Source: Candidatus Solirubrobacter pratensis
Lineage (GTDB): Bacteria > Actinomycetota > Thermoleophilia > Solirubrobacterales > Solirubrobacteraceae
Length of the DNA stretch: 64,000 bases
Reading direction: 5' to 3'
Assembly: GCF_000425945.1 (NCBI RefSeq)
Contig: NZ_AUEK01000010.1
Coordinates: 62,001 to 126,000, forward strand
Positions 1 through 8,467 of this stretch are shown here, piece after piece. Numbering within the stretch: the first letter of the stretch is position 1; the number at the start of each line of letters is the position of its first letter. The position numbers were made by a program, and so were the translations under genes. The notes under the pieces were generated by a model. That model saw only the letters and a program-made list of their open reading frames with translations. It was not told where the DNA came from and did no database searches.

Positions 1-1483
1 GCGCGGCGAGGTCGGGCTGCGCGAGCTGGCGGCCGGAGAGGTTGACCCAGACGGTCGCGCCTGACGCCGCCGCTTCCTCGCACGCGCGCCGCAGGACCCA
101 GGCGCCGATCTCGACGATCAGCGCCGACTCCTCGGCGACCGGGATGAAGTCCGAGGGGCTCGAGGTGCCGCCGTCGGGGCGGTCCCAGCGCAGCAGCGCC
201 TCGTAGGCGATCGCGCGGTCGTCCTGCAGCGACACGATCGGCTGGAACGCGAGCCGGAGCTGCCCGAGCGAGAGCGCGCGCTCGAGCGTCTCGGCCGTGC
301 GGCGGCGCTCGTCGGCGTGCCGGCGCAGGCGCGTGTCGAACACCTCCACGCGCGAGCGCCCCTCGGCCTTCGCGCGGTACGCGGCCGCGTCCGCGTCCGC
401 GAGCAGCGCGTCGGGGCCGACGTCCTCGCTGCCCAGCGCGATCCCGATCGAGGCCGACATCCGGTGCTCGGCGCCGGACACGACGATCGGCTCGCGGATC
501 GCCTCCTCCAGCCGCGCGCCCAGACCGACGGCGCCCTCCTCGGTGATCTCCTCGCAGACGACGACGAACTCGTCGCCCCCCAGGCGCGCGACCGTGTCCG
601 CCGGCCGCACGGTTGCGGCCAGCCTTCGCGCGATCGCGATCAGCAGGTCGTCGCCGGCCGCGTGCCCGTAGACGTCGTTGACGCGCTTGAAGTTGTCGAG
701 GTCGATGAACAGGACGCCCGCGTTCTCATGCGCTCGCGCCGCGCGCGCCAGGGCGTGCGTGAGACGGTCGTAGCAGAGCGCGCGGTTCGCAAGGCCCGTC
801 AGCGGATCGTGCAGCGCCTCGTGCCGCATCCGCGTCTCGTCGCGCCGCCGCCACATCGCCGTGGCGAGCACCGTCGAGACCGCGCGGACGAAGCTCTGCG
901 CGTCCTCGTCCAAGGCATCCGCGGGATGCACGGACACGGCGCCGTCCTCGTGCACGTCGACGCGCTCGATCGGGAGCGTCTCGAGCATCCGCTCGATCGC
1001 CTCGGCGGCCAGGTCGGCCGCGTCCGCCCCCGCCAGCGCGCGCTCGCCGAGCGCCGCGACGGCGGCCTGTTGCCCCGACTGCCGCGCCAACCGCGCCTCC
1101 GCCTCGCGCCGTTCGGAGATGTCGCGGCCGATCGCCAGCAGCAGCGGCCCGCCGTCGGTCTCGACGATCCCCCAGCTCATCTCGCCGATGAACTCGGTGC
1201 CGTCGGCCTTGAGCCCGTACGCGCGCAGCGTGAACCGCAGCGGATGCTCGGTCGAGAAGTACAGCTCCGCGTTGCGCGTGTACTGCTCGCGGCGGCGCTC
1301 TGGCCACAGGATCTGGATCGGCTGCCCGATCATCTCCTCGCGCGGGCGCCCGAAGAGCTCCTCCGCAAGTGCGTTGGCGAACACGATCCGCAGGCTGCGA
1401 TCTGCGGCCACCGTGGCGTCGGGCAGGCCTTCGAGCACCGCGCGGAGCGCGGTCGGCGCGAGGAACAGCCCAGGTTCAGCCAC
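1..1483 (-). CDS. PAS-GGDEF-EAL cyclic-di-GMP signalling protein (3' part outside window)
   Basis: Reading right to left from a GTG at 1483, the frame gives an N-terminal PAS-like domain (about residues 10-120, ending in the typical GRDISERR), a linker, a GGDEF domain with the intact motif RLGGDEF (around 557-585), and the start of an EAL domain with the signature YEALLRW (around 195-215) and VNLSGRQL near the window edge. Both catalytic signatures are intact as far as they can be seen, so it may make or degrade c-di-GMP, or both. The C-terminal part of EAL is missing because the window ends. No transmembrane segment is visible, so it is probably cytosolic. The start is chosen because the PAS domain begins just after it. 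Confidence 0.85.
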   Translation of the reverse strand, partial: MAEPGLFLAPTALRAVLEGLPDATVAADRSLRIVFANALAEELFGRPREEMIGQPIQILWPERRREQYTRNAELYFSTEHPLRFTLRAYGLKADGTEFIGEMSWGIVETDGGPLLLAIGRDISERREAEARLARQSGQQAAVAALGERALAGADAADLAAEAIERMLETLPIERVDVHEDGAVSVHPADALDEDAQSFVRAVSTVLATAMWRRRDETRMRHEALHDPLTGLANRALCYDRLTHALARAARAHENAGVLFIDLDNFKRVNDVYGHAAGDDLLIAIARRLAATVRPADTVARLGGDEFVVVCEEITEEGAVGLGARLEEAIREPIVVSGAEHRMSASIGIALGSEDVGPDALLADADAAAYRAKAEGRSRVEVFDTRLRRHADERRRTAETLERALSLGQLRLAFQPIVSLQDDRAIAYEALLRWDRPDGGTSSPSDFIPVAEESALIVEIGAWVLRRACEEAAASGATVWVNLSGRQLAQPDLAA

Positions 1484-1598
1484 TCGGTCGCAGCCTACGA
1501 GGCGCGGGTCCGCGACGGCAATGGGGCGCGTGCCCCATAGACGCCCGCGCCGATGCCTTCTCTGCTCCCGCGCGTCGAGCAGCGGGCCGCCATCGGGC

Positions 1599-1626
1599 TT
1601 GACAGATCCCCGATGAGGTGTACTGT
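1599..1626 (+). promoter_or_regulatory. Candidate sigma-70-type promoter
   Basis: TTGACA at 1599-1604 is a perfect -35 box, followed after 16 bases by TACTGT (1621-1626). It lies 43 bases upstream of the small gene at 1669 and so probably drives that gene and the LacI regulator behind it. Confidence 0.5.
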
Positions 1627-1647
1627 ATCGATTAAGTCTAGATCGAT
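1627..1647. promoter_or_regulatory. Candidate LacI-family operator (two ATCGAT palindromes)
   Basis: Two copies of the self-complementary hexamer ATCGAT sit at 1627-1632 and 1642-1647, immediately downstream of the -10 element. This is where an autorepressing LacI-family protein would be expected to bind. The assignment is inference. Confidence 0.35.
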
Positions 1648-1668
1648 TCAGAACGGGAAAGGACAGCC

Positions 1669-1848
1669 ATGATCGACCTCATCTACGGCCCCCGCGCAGT
1701 CGCCCGCCTCGCCCACTCGGCCCGGCCTGACGCGCCCGTCGTCCGGGACGCCGCCCCTGCTCGCGCGCGTACGCGGTCCGCCGCCGCCGCGCTCCTGCGC
1801 CGCGCCGCCGACCGTCTTGCGCCAGACGCCCGAGGACTCCCCGCGTAA
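1669..1848 (+). CDS. Small 59-aa leader protein upstream of the LacI regulator
   Basis: ATG at 1669 is preceded by AAAGGA (1658-1663) at good spacing and lies just downstream of a recognisable promoter. The frame begins MIDLIYGPRAVARLAH, is rich in Ala and Arg, and stops with TAA at 1846-1848, ten bases before the GTG proposed for the LacI gene, so the two are probably translationally coupled. I do not recognise a family. A similar Ala/Arg-rich small protein starting MIHSIHPAVARAQA occurs at 22939, which suggests a loose class of short proteins in this genome. The function is unknown. Confidence 0.5.
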   Translation: MIDLIYGPRAVARLAHSARPDAPVVRDAAPARARTRSAAAALLRRAADRLAPDARGLPA

Positions 1849-1858
1849 TGATGGAGGG

Positions 1859-2902
1859 GTGGGAGAGCGGCCCACCCTCCAGACCGTCGCGGATCGCCTG
1901 GGCGTCTCGCGCGCCACGGTGTCCAACGCCTACAACCGGCCTGACCAGCTGAGTCCCGCGCTGCGCGAGCGCGTGCTCGCCGCGGCGCGGGAGCTCGGCT
2001 ACGCAGGCCCCGACCCGGCCGCGCGCGGGCTGCGGCTGCGCCGCACGGGCACCGTCGGCGTGCTGCTGGGGGAGTCGCTGACGTATGCGTTCACCGATCC
2101 CGCCGCCGCGCTGTTCCTCGAGGGCATCGCGCGCACCGGCGAGAAGCTCGGCACCTCGATGCTGCTGATCCCCTCGCCGGTCGGCGACGACGCGACCAGC
2201 GCCGTGCGCAACGCGGTCGTCGACGGCTTCTGCATCTATTGCGTCTCGAACTCGCGCCATCAGCTGAGCGCGGTGATCGAGCGGCGGCTGCCGACGGTGC
2301 TGATCGAGGGCGACCCGATCCCGGGCGCCGGGCGCGTGGACATCGACCAGCGCTCGGGCGCGCAGGCCGCCGCCGAGCACCTGCGGCAGCTCGGGCACGA
2401 GCGCGTCGGCATCCTCGCCGAGCGGCTGCAGACCGACGCCTTCCGCGGCTGGGTCAGCGACGAGCGGCTCGCCGGCGCGACCGAGCCGGTCAGCCGCGGC
2501 CGTGTGCTCGGCTACCGCGAGGCGTTCCCCGACGCGCCCGTGTTCGAGGCGCGCGGCAACCGCTTCGAGGCCGGCTACCAGGCCGCGGCGGAGATGCTCG
2601 ACGCGCATCCCGAGCTCACCGCGATCCTCGCCGAGACCGACATGCTCGCGTTCGGCACCCAGCGCCTCGCGGCCGAGCGCGGGCTGCGCATCCCCGAGGA
2701 CCTCTCGCTCGTCGGCTTCGACGACATCCCGCCGGCCGCGCGCAACGAGCCGCCGCTCACGACCGTCCGCCAGCCGCTCGCCGAGAAGGGCCAGGTCGCC
2801 TACGACCTGCTGCAGGAGCTGTTCGCCGGCGAGGCGCCGCGCAACGTCATGCTCCCCGTCGAGCTCGTCGTCCGCGAGTCGACGGCGCCGCCGCGCGCGT
2901 GA
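1859..2902 (+). CDS. LacI-family transcriptional regulator
   Basis: The N-terminus carries a typical LacI helix-turn-helix (TLQTVADRLGVSRATVSNAYNRPD, residues about 5-28; hinge ending in RGLRLRRTG). A periplasmic-binding-protein-like effector domain follows, with VGFDDIPPAA near the C-terminus as in sugar-responsive family members. Length is about 347 residues, normal for the family. The start is uncertain: GTG at 1859 gives the usual short N-terminus but lies directly against a GGAGGGG stretch; a TTG at 1817 in the same frame lacks a ribosome site. It may regulate its own promoter, as the candidate operator sits upstream. The effector cannot be deduced, and no sugar operon lies next to it. 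Confidence 0.85.
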   Translation: MGERPTLQTVADRLGVSRATVSNAYNRPDQLSPALRERVLAAARELGYAGPDPAARGLRLRRTGTVGVLLGESLTYAFTDPAAALFLEGIARTGEKLGTSMLLIPSPVGDDATSAVRNAVVDGFCIYCVSNSRHQLSAVIERRLPTVLIEGDPIPGAGRVDIDQRSGAQAAAEHLRQLGHERVGILAERLQTDAFRGWVSDERLAGATEPVSRGRVLGYREAFPDAPVFEARGNRFEAGYQAAAEMLDAHPELTAILAETDMLAFGTQRLAAERGLRIPEDLSLVGFDDIPPAARNEPPLTTVRQPLAEKGQVAYDLLQELFAGEAPRNVMLPVELVVRESTAPPRA

Positions 2903-2904
2903 TG

Positions 2905-2956
2905 GGGCCCGGCAGGGCGTTTCGACGGGTTCGGCCCGTCGAGCCCTGCCGGGCCC
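2905..2956. terminator. Long bidirectional hairpin terminator
   Basis: Two arms starting GGGCCCGGCAGGGC and ending in its reverse complement pair over about 21 bp, with a 3-nt bulge and an apical TTCGG-type loop. The hairpin fills the gap between the convergent LacI and M1 peptidase genes and can serve both. Confidence 0.7.
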
Positions 2957-2963
2957 ACTTCCG

Positions 2964-4496
2964 CTAGCGCTTCGCGCGTGCGAGCAGCGCCTGCTGCGGC
3001 GCGGCCAACGTGCGGGCGCCCGCGCCCGCGGGCGCGACGGTCCAGTCGGGATGCCCCGGCATCGGCGGCGTCTTGGTGCCGTAGACCCAGTCATTGAGGA
3101 ACGCCGTCAGATCCTGCCCGGAGACCTTCGACGCCAGCGCGATGAAGTCCTGGGTCGAGGCGACGCCGTCGCGATGGCGCGACACCCATGCGCGCTCGAG
3201 GCGCTGGAACGCGGCATCGCCGATCTGCTGGCGCAGCGCGTAGAGCACGAGCGCCCCGCCCCAGTAGACCTGGACGCTGAACAGCTGGGACGCCTCGCCG
3301 CTCAGCGGCCGGCCCACGGGCCCGTCCTCGGCGCGCAGCAGATCGCTGATGTTGTAGACGGCCCGCATCGTGTCGTCGAAGCCCGGGATGCCGATGTCCT
3401 CCCCGAGCTCCCCATGCTCGGCCGCCCACGACCACTCGTACCAGGTCGCGTGACCCTCGTTGAGCCAGACGTCGTCCCAGGAGTACGGCGCGACGCTGTC
3501 GCCGAACCACATGTGCGACAGCTCGTGCACCATCGTCGGCTCCCAGATGCCGCGCCCGCCATAGGTGCCGTCGAACCAGGGTTTGTCGAACAGCGACAGC
3601 GTCTGCGTCTCGAGCGCGAAGCCGAGCGTCGCGTCGACCACCAGCGAGCCGTACGCGTCGAACGGGTAGTCGCCGACGTGATCCTTCATCCAGTCGAGAT
3701 GCGTCAGCTCGGTCGGCAGCTTGTCCGACAGCAGCGTGGCGAGGCTCGGCGCGATCGCGTCGCGCACGATGATCCCGTCGTGGACGCCGCGGCTGATCGT
3801 GTCGTAGCGGCCGACCGCGAGCTGCAGCAGCTCGGTGGCCATCGGCTGGCGCTGCAGGAAGGCGTACCGCGTGCGGCCGCCGGAGGTGGTCTGCGAGACC
3901 TTGACGCCGTTGGCGATCGCGGTCGTGCCGGCCGGGACGTCGAAGCGGATGGTGAACGAGGCCTTGTCGCGCGGGTGGTCGTTGGACGGCAGGAAGACGT
4001 GCGTGCTGTCGGGCTGGCCGGCGGTCGCCGAGCCGTCGGGCGTGGTGAAGAACGCCGTCGACAGCAGCACGTTCGGATCCGGCTCGCGCGGGTGGGCCGT
4101 GTAGTGCGAGACCTGGACGACGAACGCGCGCCCATCGGGCAGCGGCGCGCGCGGCGTGATGACCAGCTCCTCCCCGTCGCGGGCGAACGTCGCGGCGCGG
4201 CCATTGACCGACACGCTCCCGACCGAGTCGCCTGCGAAGTCGAGGTCGAAGCGCGACAGCGACTGCGTGGCGCGCGCCAGGATGGTGACGGTGCCGTCGA
4301 TGCCCTGGGCCGGCGACGCCGTCGCATAGCGCAGGTCGAGGTCGTAGTGCTGGACGTCGTAGCCCCCGTTGCCGAGCGTCGGGAACAGACGGTCGCCGAT
4401 TCCGGCAGAGCCGGGTGACGGGCGCTGGGACGCGCTCGCCGACGCCGGCAATGCGAGCGCCATCAGCGCCGCGAGACAGATGAAGAACCCTCTCAT
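2964..4496 (-). CDS. Secreted M1-family zinc metallopeptidase
   Basis: The chosen ATG at 4496 gives a clear signal peptide (MRGFF, hydrophobic stretch, ALPASASAS). An N-terminal beta domain of the M1 type is followed by a zinc site with exact M1 geometry: HELSH at residues 324-328, 18 residues, then Glu347 in NEGHATWYEW. The segment GFALETQT (about 292-299) takes the place of the GAMEN exopeptidase motif, which is a usual variant. At 510 residues it is shorter than full-length aminopeptidase N and lacks the large C-terminal helical domain, as in other secreted short M1 enzymes. The frame extends upstream to 4571, but that part has no signal-peptide character. Likely role: extracellular peptide degradation. 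Confidence 0.88.
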   Translation of the reverse strand: MRGFFICLAALMALALPASASASQRPSPGSAGIGDRLFPTLGNGGYDVQHYDLDLRYATASPAQGIDGTVTILARATQSLSRFDLDFAGDSVGSVSVNGRAATFARDGEELVITPRAPLPDGRAFVVQVSHYTAHPREPDPNVLLSTAFFTTPDGSATAGQPDSTHVFLPSNDHPRDKASFTIRFDVPAGTTAIANGVKVSQTTSGGRTRYAFLQRQPMATELLQLAVGRYDTISRGVHDGIIVRDAIAPSLATLLSDKLPTELTHLDWMKDHVGDYPFDAYGSLVVDATLGFALETQTLSLFDKPWFDGTYGGRGIWEPTMVHELSHMWFGDSVAPYSWDDVWLNEGHATWYEWSWAAEHGELGEDIGIPGFDDTMRAVYNISDLLRAEDGPVGRPLSGEASQLFSVQVYWGGALVLYALRQQIGDAAFQRLERAWVSRHRDGVASTQDFIALASKVSGQDLTAFLNDWVYGTKTPPMPGHPDWTVAPAGAGARTLAAPQQALLARAKR

Positions 4497-4606
4497 CCGC
4501 GGGACCCTATGCGTTCTGCCGATGCTCAGTGGAGCGTCACGGTCGCTTCGCCGACAGAGTGTCAGCCGCACCGCGCGGTCGCAAACTTGAGCCGACGCCG
4601 GACCCG

Positions 4607-4975
4607 GATGCCGCGACGTCGGCGCCCAGCTGTGGGATCCGCCGGCGCCCGCGTGGCTCGACGAGCCCGGCGACCCGTGGTGCTCGTGACGTGCTCGACC
4701 GACTACGAGGGCGACGAGCGGCTCGCGGAGACCGCGGTCCAGGCGCCGTGGTGTGCCACGGCGGCATGGGCATCGTGCAGAAGGCGATCGCGGCCGCGGG
4801 TGTCGCGGTGCCGCTCAAGCGCCTGAGCGCGGAGCGGCTGCGTCCCGCGGCGGAGTCCGCGTCCCGGCGACTGCGCGCCGGCGGCGGCCCGGATTCCTTC
4901 GCCGATGCCGCCGAGGAGTTGGCGGCAGGCTCGGGACTAGTACTTGAAACCCATGATGCGCTCCTTCGCGGGTAG
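4607..4975 (+). pseudogene. Relic of an MGT-type glycosyltransferase
   Basis: Three recognisable blocks of a macrolide-type (MGT) glycosyltransferase lie in order but in different frames. VGAQLWDPPAPAWLDEPGDPW (4618-4680) is followed, after loss of one base, by VLVTCSTDYEGDERLAETAV. The next block, VVCHGGMGIVQKAIAA (about 4747-4798), holds the sugar-nucleotide-binding signature and has shifted frame again after a large internal deletion. A final block, PLKRLSAERLR to DSFADAAEELA, follows after a second deletion. The N-terminal acceptor domain is absent. This is a dead remnant and no intact copy is visible in the window. Confidence 0.75.
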
Positions 4976-4984
4976 GGGTGCGCA

Positions 4985-5000
4985 GCACCTTCGAAGGTGC
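4985..5000. repeat. Perfect 16-bp palindrome
   Basis: GCACCTTCGAAGGTGC is fully self-complementary. It lies in the non-coding gap between the glycosyltransferase relic and the 3' end of the HD-GYP gene. It could be a protein-binding site or, as a stem with no real loop, a weak terminator part. A second small stem (AACGG/CCGTT, about 5093-5109) sits just before the HD-GYP stop. Confidence 0.5.
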
Positions 5001-5098
5001 CGCGTTGCAGGTATTTTCGCTGTCGGCTGCGACCGTGACAGCGGGCTTGATGCCTTCATCGGTCGCCTCGCGCGCCCGCTGAAGGCCTGTAAACGGAA

Positions 5099-6457
5099 TT
5101 ACCCCGTTCTGGGGAGTAGCCGTCGCCGGTGGGCGTAGCGCTGGACGCGGCGCCCGAAGCCGAGCTCGGCCTCGAAGTCCGCGTCGTCGCCGTGGCGGAA
5201 CGACAGATCGCCCGACATGAGCAGGCCGGCGAACAGCTCGACGACCTCGCCGTCGAGCTGCTTCCCGGCCACGCGGCGCAGCTCCGCGATCGCCGCCTCC
5301 GAGGAGACCGGCTTGCGGTAGGAGTCGCGCGCCGTCATCACGTCATACGTGTCGGCGACGGAGATCAGCCGCGCGGCCTCGGGGATCTCCTCGCCCTCGA
5401 GGCCGCGCGGGTAGCCGTTGCCGTCCCAGCGCTCGTGGTGGCTGAGGATGATGTCGGCGACCGGCGCGTACCCGTCGATCCGGCGCACGATCCGCGCGCC
5501 GTCGGACGGGTGGCGCTGGACGACCTTGCGCTGCTCCTCGGTCAGCCGCGAGCTGGCGAGCAGGATCGAGTCCGGGAAGGCGAACTTGCCGACGTCGTGC
5601 AGGAGCCCGGCGGTGTGCACGACCTCGAGCTCGGACTCCGACCAGCCGAGCGCCTCCGCCATCGCGCCGGCGTAGCGAGCGACGGCGGCGGAGTGGCGCG
5701 CCGTCATCCGGTCGCGCAGCGCCAGCGTCTCGATCATCGTCGTGAGCAGCCCGATCTGCATCGCGGCGAGGCGCTCGGCCCGCTCGCGCGAGAGCAGCAG
5801 CTGCGTGAGCAGGTACTGGAAGACGACCAGCACGACGACCATCAGGACCATCGCCGCGACGCCGGTGCGCACGTACACGGCGGCGACGAGCGCGCACAGC
5901 AGCGCGCTGATCAGCTCGCTCGGCAGCACCGGGACGAAGATCGCGCGGAACTCGTGCGCGAGCGGCTTGCGCTCGTGGAAGCAGTGGTCGCCCGCGATCA
6001 TCAGGAAGTCGAGCAGGATGGTCACCATGAAGACGGCGAGCACGAGCAGCGGGAAGCCCGCGCCCTCGAGCGAGATGCCGAACGTGTCGATCGCCCACCG
6101 CGACAGCAGGCCGCCGACGAGCGGGAACGTCGCGAACGTCGCGACGTTGGTGACCAGCCGCGGCAGCGGGTTGCGCGCGCGGACGTGATCGGCGAGCACC
6201 GAGGCGACGCCGATCGCCGCCGCGGGCGCCGGCCCGAGCAGCGTCATCGCGAGCACCAGCGCCAGGAACGAGCCCGAGATCCGCTGGCCCTCGTGGCTGA
6301 CGGCGAACAGGTCGCTGCCGAGCGCGAGCGCCGTCAGGACCGCCACGAGCCCGGCCGGCTCCCAGTCCGAGCCGGTCGAGCTGAGGGCGGCGATGGCCGC
6401 AGCCACGACCAGCAGCGCCCCCTCCGCCGCGACCAGCGCTGTTGATGGCTTCGACAT
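5099..6457 (-). CDS. Membrane HD-GYP domain protein (putative c-di-GMP phosphodiesterase)
   Basis: The N-terminal half (to about residue 225) consists of hydrophobic segments giving six or seven transmembrane helices, ending in an amphipathic linker (LLSRERAERLAAMQIG). The C-terminal half is an HD-GYP domain: LLHDVGKFAFPDS with His287-Asp288, a second His at about 316 (QRHP), HH at 340-341, and WDGNGYPRGLEG carrying the GYP signature. These are the metal and substrate residues of c-di-GMP phosphodiesterases of this class. The start at ATG 6457 is chosen because membrane helices begin soon after. With the GGDEF/EAL protein at the window start it suggests active c-di-GMP signalling. Confidence 0.87.
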   Translation of the reverse strand: MSKPSTALVAAEGALLVVAAAIAALSSTGSDWEPAGLVAVLTALALGSDLFAVSHEGQRISGSFLALVLAMTLLGPAPAAAIGVASVLADHVRARNPLPRLVTNVATFATFPLVGGLLSRWAIDTFGISLEGAGFPLLVLAVFMVTILLDFLMIAGDHCFHERKPLAHEFRAIFVPVLPSELISALLCALVAAVYVRTGVAAMVLMVVVLVVFQYLLTQLLLSRERAERLAAMQIGLLTTMIETLALRDRMTARHSAAVARYAGAMAEALGWSESELEVVHTAGLLHDVGKFAFPDSILLASSRLTEEQRKVVQRHPSDGARIVRRIDGYAPVADIILSHHERWDGNGYPRGLEGEEIPEAARLISVADTYDVMTARDSYRKPVSSEAAIAELRRVAGKQLDGEVVELFAGLLMSGDLSFRHGDDADFEAELGFGRRVQRYAHRRRLLPRTG

Positions 6458-6563
6458 CGAAGCCGCATTTTGCACGCCGCGGGGGCTCGGCAGTCTCGAT
6501 GTCGGCCCGCTGACGGGGACGGCCGGCGGCGGCGACCGGCCCAGCTTGGGAAGATGCCGGGGA

Positions 6564-7763
6564 ATGGACGTGGAGCTTGATCCGGCCGAGGCCGGGTTCG
6601 ACGCCGGGCGGCTGGCGCGCATCGACCGCCATTTCGTGCGCTACGTGGACGACGGGCGGCTGGCCGGCTGGCTGGCGGTCGTCGCGCGGCGGGGGAAGGT
6701 CGTCCACGTCGCGCAGGCGGGCGTGCGCGACGTCGAGTCCGGCGCGCCGGTGGAGCACGACACGGTCTGGCGCATCTACTCGATGACCAAGCCGATCACG
6801 TCGGTGGCGGCGATGATGCTCTATGAGGAGGGCGCCTTCGAGCTCAAGCAGCCCGTCGCGGACTTCATCCCGGCGTTCGCGGACGCGCGCGTGTTCACCG
6901 GCGGCTCCGAGCTCAAGCCGGTGACCGAGCCGCTGACCGAGCCGGTGCGGATGTGGCATCTGCTGACGCACACGTCCGGACTCACCTACGGGTTCCACTG
7001 GGCGCATCCCGTCGACGCCATCTACCGCCGCAAGGGGTACGAGTGGAGCACGCCGCCCGGCCTGGATCTCGCGGCCTGCTGCGAGCAGTGGGCGGCCATG
7101 CCGCTGCTGTTCCAGCCCGGCAGCGAGTGGAACTACGGCGTCTCGACCGACGTGCTGGGCCGCGCCGTGGAGGTGATCTCCGGACAGACGCTGGACGCCT
7201 TCTTCCGCGAGCGCATCTTCGCGCCGCTCGGGATGGACGACACCGGCTTCACCGCCCCGGCCGGCCGGCTGGCCACGCTCTACGGCCCGGGGCTCGTGCG
7301 CGACGACGCCCTCGGCGAGCTGATCATGCGCGCGCCAGACGCGTTCTTGGGCGGCGGCGGGCTGGCTTCGACGGCCGCCGACTACCAGCGCTTCGCGACG
7401 ATGCTCCTCAACGAGGGCGAGCTCGACGGCGTGCGGCTGCTCGGCGCGCGCACCGTGCGCTACATGGGGCGCAACCACCTGCCCGGCGGCGCCGACCTCG
7501 AGCAGTACGGGCGCCCGCTGTTCTCGGAGACGACCTACGACGGCGTCGGCTTCGGGCTCGGCTTCTCGGTCGTGCTCGACCCCGCTGTCAACCGCGTGCT
7601 CTCATCGCCCGGCGAGCTCGCCTGGGGCGGCGCGGCGAGCACGGCGTTCTGGATCGACCGCCAGGAGGCGATCACCGTCCTGTTCTTCACGCAGATGCTG
7701 CCCTCCAGCACCTACCCGCTGCGCACGCAGCTGCGCCAGCTCGTCTACCAGGCGCTCGTATGA
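6564..7763 (+). CDS. Serine hydrolase of the class C beta-lactamase / EstB family
   Basis: The active-site motif SMTK (Ser73, Lys76; context IYSMTKPITS) fits the family's S-x-x-K. The second-motif region reads WNYGVSTDVLGR with the usual Tyr, and a WGG sequence near the C-terminus (ELAWGGAASTAF) replaces the KTG box, as in esterase-type members. The length of 399 residues is typical. No signal peptide is visible, so a cytosolic esterase or peptidase is likelier than a secreted beta-lactamase. The TGA overlaps the ATG of the next gene (ATGA), so the two are co-translated. Confidence 0.85.
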   Translation: MDVELDPAEAGFDAGRLARIDRHFVRYVDDGRLAGWLAVVARRGKVVHVAQAGVRDVESGAPVEHDTVWRIYSMTKPITSVAAMMLYEEGAFELKQPVADFIPAFADARVFTGGSELKPVTEPLTEPVRMWHLLTHTSGLTYGFHWAHPVDAIYRRKGYEWSTPPGLDLAACCEQWAAMPLLFQPGSEWNYGVSTDVLGRAVEVISGQTLDAFFRERIFAPLGMDDTGFTAPAGRLATLYGPGLVRDDALGELIMRAPDAFLGGGGLASTAADYQRFATMLLNEGELDGVRLLGARTVRYMGRNHLPGGADLEQYGRPLFSETTYDGVGFGLGFSVVLDPAVNRVLSSPGELAWGGAASTAFWIDRQEAITVLFFTQMLPSSTYPLRTQLRQLVYQALV

Positions 7764-8455
7764 GGGCGGTCCTCTACGGCACGCCGGGCTCGCACCCGTC
7801 GATGAGCGCGGAGCTGATGCTGCGCCACAAGGGCGTGGCCTACCGCCGCCGCGACCTGCCCAACATGACGCACAAGCCGCTGCTGCGGCTGATGGGCTTC
7901 GGCGCCCGCACGGTGCCGGTGATGACGCTCGACGGGCGGCGCGTGACGACGACCATGCGCATCGCCCGCGCCCTGGAGGCGGCGGTGCCGCAGCCGGCGA
8001 TCCTGCCGGTCGACGAGGCGCTCGAGCGGTGGGCCGACGACGACCTGCAGGAGTGCGTGCGCGCCCTCGGCCGCTGGGGTGCGGTGCGCGATCCGGCCTC
8101 GATGGCGACCTTCCTCGAACGTCCCGTGCTCGGCATGCCGCCCGGCGCGGTCAAGGCGTCGCTGCCGGTCGTGGGACGGCTGACGGCGCTGCAGATGAAG
8201 GTGCCCGACGACGTCGCGCTGGCGCAGCTCGCCGTGCTCCCGGGCCACCTGGACCGTGTGGACGCGCTGCTGGCCGACGGGACGATCGGCGGCGAGCGGC
8301 GCAACGCGCTCGACTTCCAGATCGCTCCGTCGGTGCGGTTGGCGATGGCGTTCGACCAGCTCCGCGAGGAGATCGCGGCCCGGCCGGCGGGAGCGTTCGC
8401 GGTGCGCGTCTGCCCTGAGTTCGCCGGCCGCTTCGGAGCCGTGCTGCCCGCGTAG
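7760..8455 (+). CDS. Glutathione S-transferase-like protein
   Basis: The N-terminus (AVLYGTPGSHPSMSAELMLRHKGV, about 3-26) has the thioredoxin-fold pattern of GST N-terminal domains. It is followed by RTVPVMTLDGRRV, matching the VPV segment that contacts the thiol cofactor, and by a helical C-terminal part (about 85-231). The expected catalytic Ser/Cys is most likely one of the serines in SHPS. Actinobacteria usually lack glutathione, so the true thiol partner and substrate are unknown. The gene overlaps the serine hydrolase by four bases and was probably built for the same pathway. Confidence 0.7.
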   Translation: MRAVLYGTPGSHPSMSAELMLRHKGVAYRRRDLPNMTHKPLLRLMGFGARTVPVMTLDGRRVTTTMRIARALEAAVPQPAILPVDEALERWADDDLQECVRALGRWGAVRDPASMATFLERPVLGMPPGAVKASLPVVGRLTALQMKVPDDVALAQLAVLPGHLDRVDALLADGTIGGERRNALDFQIAPSVRLAMAFDQLREEIAARPAGAFAVRVCPEFAGRFGAVLPA

Positions 8456-8467
8456 GGTTCGCGCGGA

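Noticed and set aside
6564..7763. True class C beta-lactamase
   Set aside because: No signal peptide is visible and the KTG box is replaced by WGG, which fits esterase-type relatives better.
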